Shown here: piece by piece, positions 9,974-19,849 of the stretch
How the letters are laid out: every line of letters begins with the position of its first letter
Position numbering within the stretch: position 1 is the stretch's first letter
Assembly: GCA_003427395.1 (NCBI GenBank)
Contig: BFEA01000372.1
Location: 1,566,052 to 1,606,367 of the forward strand
Source of the DNA: Chara braunii
Taxonomy: Eukaryota; Streptophyta; Charophyceae; Charales; Characeae
DNA: 40,316 nucleotides
Direction of reading: 5' to 3'
Program-made: the position numbers and the translations under genes
Notes under the pieces: model-generated
Told to the model about the DNA's origin: nothing
Database searches by the model: none
Seen by the model: only the letters and a program-made list of their open reading frames with translations

Positions 9974-9985
9974 GTTTGTCCCTTC

Positions 9986-10390
<405 letters not shown>

Positions 10391-10739
10391 ATAAGTACAT
10401 GAATGATACAAAAAAATGGTATGCCTGAACCATAAAGTTGAGATGAGTTGTGCCTCTTCACCCCCACTCCCTTCTCATCTATTAGTCCTAAAAACATGAG
10501 AAATCATTCATACCATCTCCATCTACCTTTCAACTTCATTCATACCCAAACCAAGCCCTTGAGACTAGACTTAGAGCCGAAGGGGGAAAGGGATCTGGAA
10601 AATCCAATAATGGTCGTAACGGAATGGCTAAGTTATTCTTTTATTTTATTTTTTTCTAAAAAATTCACTGTTTATTCTATTTTCTCTCCCCCTCCCCTCT
10701 ATAGTTATTATTTTTTTTTCTTGATTAGGTCGCCGCTAC
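10391..10739. other. Non-coding stretch before element A
   Basis: AT-rich with T runs. No LTR, primer-binding site or gene recognised. Confidence 0.3.
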
Positions 10740-11024
10740 CCTCCCCTGACCACCTTAACTTCGGTTAGGGTTTTCTCAAGGTTTTTTCTAGGGTTTAGGG
10801 TTCTCCTAACCCCCCCCCTACTCTCCCGCCTCCTCCCGTCGGGCACCCTGGACCCAAACGGCTCCTCTCCCCTCGACCGGATTCGCGCCACCATCTCACG
10901 CGAGACCCGCTGGTCACGGGGCAAACCGACCCACGACTACCCACTCCGCTCTCGCGGTCCCCTCCCTCTCACCGGTGGTCCTTTGTCCCCATACCACAAC
11001 CCATATCTCCCCCCACCTCCCACC

Positions 11025-12900
11025 ATGTCTACTTCTCCTCCTCCACCGCCCACGGAGAGCACTACAACCGAGGAGATCGCCGCGACGCAGTCCACATCCC
11101 AAGTTACCGCGCAGTTAGCGGCTCATGATCAGGCCCATGCGGACACCATGGACCTTCATGTCGTCCTTGTAGCAATTCAGGCGCAACTTAGTACGCTTGG
11201 ACCATTGCAAGTGCAAATCAATGCACTTGCCCTTGACGTCAACCGCCTCAAGGGCTCTCACCACCGCTCTCCCCTCCACTCTCATACCCCATCTCCTGCC
11301 GGCTCACCGGCCGGTTCTCCACGACTCCGGCGACACGGACGTGGTGGTTCTTCCTCCCCTGTGGCTCAGGCCCAGCACTCCCACTTAGCAGTGGTGAGTG
11401 TCGCCGCCGCTCAAACCACCCCGTCTATTGCGGCACCTCCTTTGGTCCCTGCCACCGCAAGTGCTGCGGTCCAGATACCACCATCTGGCCCAGCAGTTTC
11501 ATCAACCCACACCGGCGTTGCTTCCCAGCTTCCTACACCGGTCGTGGCATTACAACTCCGCCCTCTTCTTCCCGCCTTCATTCCCCTACCCCCACAGCAG
11601 GGTACCACCCAGGTTGGGACTCCTCCCACTGGGAGACCCGCTCCGCCTCCTCCACCTCCGACCCGCGCACCCAGCGAGTGGCCACTTTACAGGCCACCAT
11701 TGCACAGGCTCAGGCGAAGATCCTGGCCGTGAGACAGCCTCACCCTTCACAGGCTGCTCACCCTTCTTCTTCCTCTACCACCTCCTCGACCCCCATCATG
11801 CCGGCTCGTTTCCCTCGACCGGCTCCTTAGCCTCTCCCCTCTTACCTAGCCATTCCGGGACAGTCGCCCGCGGCCGCAGCAGCCACGACCCACAACATTC
11901 CCCCACCTCTGCCCCTGCAGCGGCTCCGACTTACGCCGCCGCAGTGCACTCGCCTCAATCTCTCTCCCCCCGCCATCAGCACAGTGGACATCCTCTTGTG
12001 CGCACCTCAGACATTCCCGAGTATGATAGCACATCCCGTGCCTCTTGCTGGTTGCAGATAGCAACGCGCACACTCTCGCTGACGACCACCCGTTAGGAGC
12101 AGTGGTGCGATGTGCTCGCAACCAAATTGCAAGGCAGTCCGTCCACTGCGTGGGAGGATCATTATACCCAACGCCTCCACGTGGGTGAGGTCCCCACTCT
12201 GGCCGACTTCGCGGCCTTCCTTCAGGACCGCTTCGGTGCTCGTCATGACGCCACCGACGCCTTAGACCGCATCACCCAGACCAGATGGTCCGGGTCCTCT
12301 GTACCGGCCGACCTGGAGCGTCACATCAAGATCATTCTCTTTCGTGGAGCAGGCATACGAGGCTGCGCGTCAATACCAGAGGATGTGCAGTCGCTTCTCC
12401 GTCTCTCCATCCTCTTCGCGGCCAGCCGCCACCTCCCAGTCTCGTGGTACCACCAGAGGCCGCTCCTTTTTTGCTGGTCGTTTTCGTCGCTCGACTCGAC
12501 CTGGAGCGCCATTCTCCTGGCACTACAGTTCTCTCGAGTATGGAGAGGACGCCTCAACCGAGCTCGACCCTACCATTGGGGACGCCCCCGAGGACATCAA
12601 GCTTCAGGACGTCATCCAGTACCACTTGGATGACGACACTGTCCCGGTGGCTGAGCGCCTGCAGATGGCCATGTCTGCCATGGATCGTGAGCGCAGTCGG
12701 GTTGCATAGGCTGGCGCCTGCACAACGGAGCTCTATCCCCTGAGGAGCGTGCCGCCCTTGAGGCCCGACGCGGCTGCCTTCGTTGCCGCCTGGATGGACA
12801 CACCTCCTCATGGTGTCCATACCATACCACCCTTGATCGGCACTATGATGACATCTCTCGTCAGCGTCGATCTCCGTCCCCCCCCGGCCCCGCCCGGCCA
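11025..12900 (+). pseudogene. Element A gag (frameshifted)
   Basis: Gag would form the particle that packages the element RNA. The start is ATG 11025 in a CACC context, opening a Ser/Thr/Pro-rich N-terminus. A helical Gln/Ala-rich segment (ATLQATIAQAQAKILAVRQ) appears in another frame at about 11678. The capsid-like part, with SRASCWLQIATRTL and AWEDHYTQRLHVGEVPTLAD, lies at 12030-12340 with a TAG at 12094. The C-terminal part ends in an intact CCHC zinc knuckle (C-x2-C-x4-H-x4-C, 12775-12816) in yet another frame. At least four frame changes separate these blocks. Confidence 0.75.
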
Positions 12901-13171
12901 GCCTCACCCAGCTAGCCACGGTGCAGTGTACCACTGAGGCCTCGCACGTAGCCGGCTTCCCGACCACCGAGTCGCGGTTTGCCCCTTTGGCTACCCCACC
13001 TGAGGATCCCAAGGACACGACAAACGCAGTTCCCTCTGCCCGTCGTCTGTCAAGGTACCGTCCGCCTCACAGCAGACCGCCGCATCTAGTGCTTCCCCTC
13101 CGAGACTTCCGACGCGTCGCGCCATTCATGCAACCCGTTGTAGTGCTCAGCTGGCGACTCGCGATGACGTT

Positions 13172-14914
13172 GTGTCATCTCTCCTGGACTTGAGCATTCT
13201 TCAGGCTCGTCAGGAGCGACTCACGAGACACGTCAACGTCCTGCGTCGTCTTCTCGCTCTGCTTTCTGACCCTGATCGCACCCTACCCATTATCCCTATT
13301 CGCCTAGGGACATCTACGAGGGTGTACCGCGCTTTATGGGACTCTAGCTCGCAGAGAGATTTCGTTCACCCTCGAGTGGTTGAGGAAGCTCGCCTAGCTA
13401 CCTCTGGGTCTCGCTCTCCTATCTCTGTTACCCTCGGGGATAACAAGACACAACGCTTCTTCGATCAGACGGTCCCCGACCTCCACTTCTCCCTCACCCT
13501 CCAGCCACCGGATAGTACCCAGGTGCCTCGGCGCTACTATTCCTCTGCATACTTCGACGTGCTGGAGACTGGGTACGACTTTATCCTTGGCACTCCCTGG
13601 TCTTGCCAGTTCTGTGGCACAGAGGCCGAATGGGCGACTGAGACACTCATTCTCAAAACGAAGTGTGGTCAGACCCATCGCATCCCCTTCATTGGAACCA
13701 CGATCGACACCCCTCCTGACCTACCTCCCCAGGACCCTTCTCCATCAGGGTCCCACCCCGACATCGCCTTCACTTCCCCTCGTCAATTTGCTCATTTCAT
13801 ACGACAGGAGGACGTCACGTTCTACTCAGTGAACGTCATGGATCTTCTTCGCTATGATCCACTATGTCCCGAGGTTGAGCTCATCTCTCTGGAGCCCGAT
13901 CCCCCTGACCCTTCCTCCATCTTCGCGGCTACCATCACTACGTCCACCTGTCAACCTGCGGATACCCCCTCCACGTCCCAGGCCCCTGTGCCGTCGACTG
14001 TCGGGTCCACACACACGTCTCGTGCCGACGCAGACATTGAGGAACTCACACAGTTCACGACAGACTTGAAGCCCATCGTTCGTGACCTGATTCGAGAGTA
14101 CTGCGACGTCTTCCCTCCGTATTTCTCATACAGCGGGATCCCTCCGATGCGCGGTGTTGAGCTTTTTATCCCGCTCGTGCCTGACTATCATGTTCACCAT
14201 CAGGCACCATACCGACTCTCGATTGCAGAGGCGATGGAACTCAAGCGTCAGCTTGAGAAGCTCCTTCGACTGGGTTTCATTAAACCCAGTAACTCCCCTT
14301 GGGGTGCACCTGTCCTCTTTGCTCGCAAAGCGGACAAAACTCTCCGCCTCTGCATCGACTACCGCGGCCTTAACCGTTACACAGTTAAGAGCAACTATCC
14401 CATGCCCCGCGCGGATGAGCTGTTTGATCGTCCGACAGACAACCGCTTCTTCACGAAGATCGATCTTCGTAGCGGTTATCACCAGATCCGCGTTGCTGCA
14501 GAGGATCAGCCGAAGACTGCCTTCCGATCGCGCTTCGGTCACTACAAGTTCACGGTGATGCCATTCGGCCTCACCAATGCACCCGCCACCTTCCAGACGG
14601 CGATGAACGACATCTTCAGGGACATCCTTGAAGAATACGTTCTCGTATACCTGGACGACATCTTGGTCTACAATCGTACCTTAGAAGACCATATCAAACA
14701 CCTCCACGACGTCCTACAGCGCTTACGCAAGCATGGCTTTTATGCCAAGCTTAGTAAGTGCCGCTTTGCCCAGCGCAAAGTGGACTTCCTAGGACACCAT
14801 GTGTCTGACCAGGGTCTCCACATGGACGACGCGAAGATCACTGCTATTGCAGAGTCGCCTGTCCCCATATCTGCCAAGCAGCTTCGCAGTTTCCTAGGCC
14901 TCACCAGCTACTAG
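13172..14914 (+). pseudogene. Element A protease and reverse transcriptase
   Basis: A 580-codon open stretch encodes the pol N-terminus. The aspartic protease region (residues ~35-130) shows LWDSSSQRDFVHP, where family members have D-[ST]-G, so the catalytic motif is altered. RT spans about residues 340-580: FIKPSNSPWGAPVLF, LRLCIDYRGLNRYTVKSNYP, KIDLRSGYHQI (first catalytic Asp), FTVMPFGLTNAPATFQ and the YLDD box (14648-14659), then KVDFLGHHVS and LRSFLGLTSY. RT core residues are intact. The frame ends at a TAG (14912-14914), where relatives continue with a Tyr/Arg and then RNase H, so this is a single disabling stop. Confidence 0.9.
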
Positions 14915-15560
14915 AGTAATTTTATCCAGGGATACGCTAGGTATTCCTACGTCCTTACCTCCACCCTCCTTCGAAAAAACCTACCGTGGTTTTGGACACC
15001 CCTCTGCGAGGATGCCTTCCACGCCCTCAAGAAGGCGGTGACTTGTACGCCGGTTCTTCGCCTCGCAAATTTTGATCGCCCTTTCATCGTCACCACTGAT
15101 GCGTCAGATTTTGCAGTAGGAGCAGTACTTTCCCAGGTGTTTCTCTCTCCTCCTGATTCACCTTATCCCTATGTTCCTCCTTCCCCCCCCCTCCTGCTGA
15201 CACTGCTTCTCGACTAACGCCTATCCTCCCACCACTTCCCTCCACTGATAGCCCTCCCATTACTTACTCCCCGACGATCGCGGAGGATGGGACTGTTGAG
15301 GCTCGTGTTGGGGATTGGCTGATCGCCTTCTACTCCTGTCAGCTATTGCCTGCCGAGATAAACTACACTGTCGATGAACGTGAGGTTCTCACAGTAGTTT
15401 ATGCTACCCGAAATTGGCATCATTACTTGTACGGGGCGCCCTTCACGGTGCGCACGGACAACTCAGTTGTCCAGGCTTTCCTCACGAAGCCCAAACTTTC
15501 CCCTCGACAGGCACGTTGGTGGCGTGACTTATCCAAGTTCAGTGCCCCGATTATCACGTC
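14915..15560 (+). pseudogene. Element A RNase H domain
   Basis: After the TAG the same frame gives WTPLCEDAFHALKKAV, a connection motif, and TTDASDFAVGAVLSQ, the first RNase H catalytic Asp region. A Pro/Ser-rich insertion with a stop follows (about 15140-15330). The domain resumes as PAEINYTVDEREVLTVVYA, NWHHYLYG and FTVRTDNSVVQAFL, including the TDN motif. A frame change at about 15540 moves the tether (CPDYHVIHA) into the next frame. The usual DALSR linker is missing, suggesting a deletion before integrase. Confidence 0.8.
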
Positions 15561-16085
15561 ATCCACGCGACACTGCGGAGTGGCAAGACCGTTCCCTCAT
15601 ACTCCTTTGGTGAGAACGGTCTCGTGTACTGGCATGACAGATCTGGTCAGCTAGAACCACATATCTGCGTTCCCTCCACCGGACAGCTCCGCGTCCAGGC
15701 TATAGCAGAGTTTCATGACCAGGTAGCTGCCGGTCATATGGGCTTCCACAAGACATTGGCTCGTGTTTGCCGCCTATACTTCTGGCCGAAGTCCAAGGAC
15801 TTCGTCAAAGCCTACATCCAGGAGTGTCCTACCTGTCAGGAGGTGAACAGTGCGAACCACCTCCCGTATGGGTTACTTCAGCCCTTACCCATACCCGAGG
15901 GTCGTTGGCAGTCCATCTCGATGGATTTCATTGGGCCCCTTCGCCCACCCACTGAGCGCGGTCATGATGCTATCTTGGTCGTCGTTGATCGCTTCACGAA
16001 GCGTGCACGTTTTGTCCCATGCCGCTATCGCATTAGCGCCCATGCGGTCGCCGACATTGTCTTCGATCGAGTCGTGCTTTTGCGG
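15561..16085 (+). pseudogene. Element A integrase, N-terminal part only
   Basis: The frame resumes as GLVYWHDRSGQL and PSTGQLRVQAIAEFHDQ. The HHCC zinc-binding domain is present: H-x6-H (FHDQVAAGHMGFHKT, from 15714) and C-P-T-C (15825-15836). The core begins with SMDFIGPL, first catalytic Asp at 15924-15926, then ILVVVDRFTKRARFVP and a VADIVFDRVV segment. Similarity stops there. The second Asp and the Glu of the D-D-E triad and the C-terminal domain are gone, so the protein could not integrate DNA. Confidence 0.85.
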
Positions 16086-16656
16086 ATAGTGTGTTTATGG
16101 CTCATGCGATCCATTACAGGTCTGAGGATCGTGCAACGGGCCTCCATCTGCCCTGGCCTACAGCCAAGGCCTATTTGGCTATTGGCCAGTTCGGCCTGTG
16201 GGACCAGGCCGTGGCCTGACCCCACAGGCTGTGTGCTGTTCCAGTACTGCCCGGTACCACTGTCGGTACCAGGCCAGTCCAGTCCAGTCAGTCAGTCCGC
16301 TGGGGGTATACCCCAGCTGTTGTCTGTTTTTCGTCATTCGTCATTTTTGCACTTGTTGGAGTACGTGGGGTGTTGAGTCTGCATCGGAGTTGCGCTGTCC
16401 CTTCCAGCTCCATCTCCACTTCCTCCTTCCTCTACCCCTTCATTTCCATCCTGTCGGACCGCCATCCCGGCGGGTCCGGCACAACCCCTCTGTTAGGGAA
16501 GCTGGGAGTGGTTTTGGAGGTTTTTTTGGGGCTCGCAGGTTGACTTCTTGACCCACCCTTTTATTTCCGAACAGATTTTCCTGCTCATCAATTAATCCAT
16601 CCAAATCCTCTATCTGTTCCAGACTGTCTGTTTCTTTTTCTTTCCCCTGATTCTGC
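16086..16656. other. Palindrome-rich segment at the element A breakpoint
   Basis: Two strong hairpins lie here: 17-bp arms at 16194-16210 and 16213-16229 (15 of 17 pairs, 2-base loop) and GCTGGGG-GTATA-CCCCAGC at 16299-16317. GGTACC repeats (about 16250 and 16266), a CAGTC-rich run and CGGACCGCC/GGCGGGTCCGG (about 16459-16483) add to them. No coding sense is seen. It may be part of an inserted element that truncated integrase. Confidence 0.55.
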
Positions 16657-16657
16657 G

Positions 16658-16719
<62 letters not shown>
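16657..16719. repeat. (GTT)n microsatellite
   Basis: About 21 consecutive TTG/GTT units with one C interruption near 16698. Confidence 0.95.
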
Positions 16720-16720
<1 letters not shown>

Positions 16721-18546
16721 AGTCTGGAGCTCAGGAAATTCTGTACTTGCCATCACCTCTTTTTCCTCTATATTTTATTATTTTCAGCATTACGCCCCTC
16801 TATTATTCTCAAGGCGCCATGTGCAAGTATCAAACTCTCTTGGGTGAAGGCGGCGATTAAGGTGTTACCCACTTTGCTGAAGTCTTCCCTTCCTCACTTT
16901 CCTCTCCCTTCTCTGCTCGTCCCTGTCCTAACTGTCCCCAAGCGGTGTTCTGAGATAGATGGTCTGTGGTGGTTCCGATCTCCCCCTTTCCCCTTTGCTC
17001 CCCTGCCTCTTCCCCTTCATTTTCTCCTTGGCTTTCTTCGCCGTTATGGGCCATTAAGAGCGTATTTTCCTCCTTGGGTATAGTCCTCTTCAAGCAGGCA
17101 GGAGCGTTGGGTGGTTGCTGTTTTTCCTGGGCCTGGGAGAAGTAGAAACTTTCTTTCTCCTGTAATTTCTGAGACTACCTCTTTGCAAGGAACCGGCAAG
17201 ATTTCCCCTTCCTCTATTCTTGATGGTCCTCCCCCCCCCCGACGTCTGAACCTGAAGCAGTTCTTCTCCTCGACTTGCAGCGGTAGGGTCCACGGTAATT
17301 GCAGCTCTGGGCTGATTCGCCCGAGTAGCATTCTGTTCCTGTTCAATTTCTCTCTGTTTATTTGGCATCCCTCCCACCTCCTCCTGCGTCCGCCTTCCCA
17401 ATTGCAATTCACCCATTAAGATCCCTGTGCTTGTTTTCAGAAAATCAGAGGTAAGTGATATCAGGGACCTGAGTGCTGTGATTGGTTTAAAGGGCATGAG
17501 TGAGTTTCTTTGTCCTGTTTTCAAACAGGAAACTGCCATTGAGGGCGATTGCAGAGAACCTTCCCCATGTGTTCCAACCTGATCCCCTTATGAGCTTTGC
17601 ACCATTGAGATGTGTTCGTGGGTCCAGGTCGTTGATGTTTGATCACTCGCTGGTCGGTCCAGGCTGTTGCTCGGTTCGGTTGTGGCAATGTGTTTTGCCA
17701 TTCCTGTTGTTCCTTTGTTATTATTAGTATTATGATTTTTTGACTTATTTTTTTTTCCCTCATCTTCTTTGTTACTGCCAGCCTGTTGTGTCAGATACCG
17801 ACTCTGTGCTGTTTCCATTGCTGCCTTGGCGCAGATTGTTGAATCCTGGTGATGATGTGACTGTGTTGCTGACCCCCTCATGAAGGTTGAGCATTGTGCC
17901 ACATTCTTTATTTATTTTATTCTTGTCATTTTTGTCAGTTGTGCCCGTTTGGTGGATGGAACCTTGTTGCTTTGTGGCAGTCTCCCTTTTGGATGTTGTG
18001 GAGGAATCCCCTTGCCCTTGGGCTTCCTCCCCCTTCAGCAACAGACTGAATCTGTTGTTCAGCGGAAGGTAAGAGGTCGCTTGAGGTCCAAAATGACCCC
18101 CTTTCTGTTTTGCCTTGTAGGGATCATTTGCATGCTTGTTTCTTGTGTTTTGTTGTGCCCCCCCTCCACCACCTACTCCTTCTCCCCCCCCTCCTCCTCC
18201 TCCCCCTTCCCCTCCTCCTCCCCCTTCCCCTCCTCCTCCCCCTTCCACCCACTCTTCCGCCTCCTCCTCCTTGAAGCCCTGATGATGTTGTTGTGGTTGG
18301 AGGCTTAGTCTTTGGAGTTTGAGAGATCCTGTTATTTTGTCCCGGAGGTTGACCTGGCGGTTTCCATTCTGCTGGCGGTCTGGCTGCCCATCGGGGATCT
18401 CCTCTACCCTCCGAACACCACCCACACGGCTTCCCTCCTCGTGATAACTCGTCAATATATACCCATCCGTTGTAGCCTGGCACTACCGGAAGCCATTTGT
18501 TTGGACGCTGGGTATCCTTCTTCAATACTCCTGATCTTGAAGTATG
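16720..18546 (-). other. Possible C-terminal LINE ORF1 remains, low complexity
   Basis: Minus-strand open stretches (17772-18455, 17090-17539, 16857-17093) follow the ORF1-like segment at 18547-19199 in the same orientation. They are rich in Gly, Gln, Glu, Asn and Thr, with no domain I recognise. The Gly-rich part is encoded by three exact 18-bp repeats at 18193-18246 (CCTCCTCCTCCCCCTTCC). Coding may be real but decayed, or compositional. Confidence 0.3.
18193..18246. repeat. Three-copy 18-bp tandem repeat
   Basis: CCTCCTCCTCCCCCTTCC is repeated at 18193-18210, 18211-18228 and 18229-18246. It reads as Gly/Glu-rich on the minus strand. Confidence 0.9.
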
Positions 18547-19199
18547 TTATGGGCGCTGGGGGCAGGCGAACTCCGTGTTGAGGTGACCATATGGTAGACA
18601 TTTGAAGTACCATGGTTTGAACTTATGTGCTGTGTGAATTTGGTACAAGCGTCCTCCCATCTGAAAGGGAATGATATCATCAATGGAAAAAGTGTGATCT
18701 TTTGGGAGGTCTAACGCAAGCATAACATAGTAATCTCTTTTGACTACATATATGAAATCCACTATGCTGTATTGTTGGCCAAAGTCATGGATGAAGGCCG
18801 CCTGTATTTCTATCGGAATGTCTCTTAGTTCAACCCAGTAGTAGTCTTTGATTAACTGATCTCTTCTTTATTATGGTCCTGTCTTCTTTGGTTGCCATGG
18901 GTAGATACGCACATCTGACCCGTCCCACTGTAGTTTCTTCCATTTATCCATTTTGACTTCGTCTTGTTCAAAAAGGCTGAGAACAACGAAGATTGTCCGG
19001 GAAACAGGTTGTATCAGGAAAATTCATGAACTGCCTCCGGGCTATGTTTCATTGTTTCCAGTCTCTTGCAGATCCATTTGATCTTGTTATCTACTGAACG
19101 ATGTGGGTTGTTGTTACAGAAGATCCAGTTACCTGCATGCGTAGTGTAGATCGTGTCCCTCTGAGGCAGTTTGTCTGTCGGATATGATTTCATCAACAT
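18547..19199 (-). pseudogene. LINE ORF1-like fragment with zinc-knuckle remnant
   Basis: The minus strand, read from 19199 downward over a few stops and shifts, gives DYYWVELRDIPIEIQAAFIH, then DFIYVVKRDYYVMLALDLP, and ends in HKFKPWYFKCLPYGHLNTE followed by FACP. The last resembles the C-x2-C-x4-H-x4-C knuckle that ends many LINE ORF1 proteins (nucleic-acid binding), but the first Cys position is Tyr and the last spacing is five. The orientation is opposite to the LINE at 19840-25911, so this is a separate copy. Family assignment is inference. Confidence 0.45.
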
Positions 19200-19274
19200 T
19201 TTCCTCCACCCATGATCAACTACTTTTTGTTCTGTGGGCTGGAGGAAAAGTGTGAGGAAATATGTCCGGGCTGA

Positions 19275-19276
<2 letters not shown>

Positions 19277-19316
<40 letters not shown>
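19277..19316. repeat. (TA)n microsatellite
   Basis: About 20 TA units directly upstream of the first copy of the direct repeat at 19322. A shorter TA run (19824-19840) follows the second copy. Confidence 0.95.
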
Positions 19317-19321
<5 letters not shown>

Positions 19322-19322
<1 letters not shown>

Positions 19323-19398
19323 TTGTCACAACCCCTCATTTGTTGTCCTCTTCTCTCTCTCTGCCTACGGTTTACCGGGCAGTTCTGTTTGTGACGAT
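19322..19398 (+). repeat. Direct repeat, copy 1
   Basis: Matches 19747-19823 with a handful of substitutions. It starts at TTTGTCACAACCCCTC, which in the second copy is the 3' strand of ribozyme stem III and its flank. Here the rest of the ribozyme is missing and TA repeat takes its place. Confidence 0.9.
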
Positions 19399-19691
19399 AT
19401 ATACTACGACTTCGCTAGCTTCCTGCTACGGTTTTTTCTGGTCAGGTCGAGCGGCAGTGGTCGGGGCCATTACTAGGCGGCCATGCTGTGCCTCTAGTGC
19501 CAGCGGCGTGTCTGGAGTGTATTTTTTGGCTGTGACAGACCTTTCTTTGTTTCGTGGATGTTTTGCTGGCTTGTNATGGGGTGTGAACCGANAGNCTGTA
19601 GAGTTTTCCATNTGNTGTGGGTNAGTGNTAGTCTACTTTGATTTTGGTTAANGTAGATTATCATTTACAGTGTAATCAGTGAGGGGATTCT

Positions 19692-19751
19692 GCAGACTGT
19701 TGAGGGTTCAGCCTCCTGATGAGTCGGTGAAACTCCGACGAAACAGTTTGT
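19692..19751 (+). ncRNA. Type III hammerhead ribozyme
   Basis: All conserved parts are present in order. Stem III 5' strand GCAGACTGT is at 19692-19700, and U17 at 19701 with cleavage expected between 19701 and 19702. Stem I is GAGG (19702-19705), loop GTTCAG, CCTC (19712-19715). The core CTGATGA is at 19716-19722. Stem II is GTCGG (19723-19727), loop TGAAACT, CCGAC (19735-19739). The core GAA is at 19740-19742, and stem III 3' strand ACAGTTTGT at 19743-19751 gives nine pairs, two of them G-U. The open helix is stem III, hence type III, the form of plant retrozymes. The cleavage triplet is GUU, allowed by the NUH rule but weaker than GUC. It would self-cleave element RNA into unit-length pieces. 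Confidence 0.85.
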
Positions 19752-19823
19752 CACAGCCCCTCGTTTGTTGTCCTCTTCTCTCTCTCTGCCTACGGTTTAC
19801 CGGGCAGTTTTGTTTGTGACGAC
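19747..19823 (+). repeat. Direct repeat, copy 2
   Basis: Overlaps the last five bases of the ribozyme and continues to GTTTGTGACGA. GTCACA near its start can pair with TGTGAC near its end, enclosing a C/T-rich loop. Minus-strand relatives of this copy lie at 1343-1541. Confidence 0.9.
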
Positions 19824-19849
19824 ATATATATATATATATATTTTACCAA

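Larger units (their letters stand above)
10740..16085 (+). mobile_element. Ty3/gypsy retrotransposon A, decayed and 3'-truncated
   Basis: Gag, protease, RT, RNase H and integrase segments appear in Ty3/gypsy order on the plus strand, in several frames with stops. The 5' boundary is a guess: the leader contains a telomere-like CTAGGGTTTAGGGTT at 10789-10802, and I found neither a 5' LTR nor a clear primer-binding site. The 3' boundary is where integrase similarity stops, just after the D-R-V-V segment near 16080, before the second catalytic Asp. No 3' LTR follows. GC content is well above the surrounding sequence. Without integrase core or LTRs it cannot be autonomous. Confidence 0.85.
19322..19835 (+). 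mobile_element. Hammerhead-bearing repeat unit (retrozyme-like)
   Basis: A 77-base sequence starting TTTGTCACA and ending GTTTGTGACGA is present at 19322-19398 and 19747-19823, 425 bases apart and nearly identical. A full hammerhead ribozyme lies just before and overlapping the second copy. TA repeats bound both sides. The interior has no coding sense and contains all eight ambiguous bases of this region (19575-19652). Arrangement and ribozyme type resemble plant retrozymes, non-autonomous retroelements that spread as circular RNAs. I did not find their usual PBS or PPT, so a Penelope-like terminal repeat or a LINE 5' leader are alternatives. Confidence 0.6.

Noticed and set aside
19743-19760. 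Reading the hammerhead as type I with cleavage at GTC^ACAG (19753)
   Set aside because: Bases flanking that site and CTGATGA do not pair into stem I, whereas the type III fold pairs all three stems.
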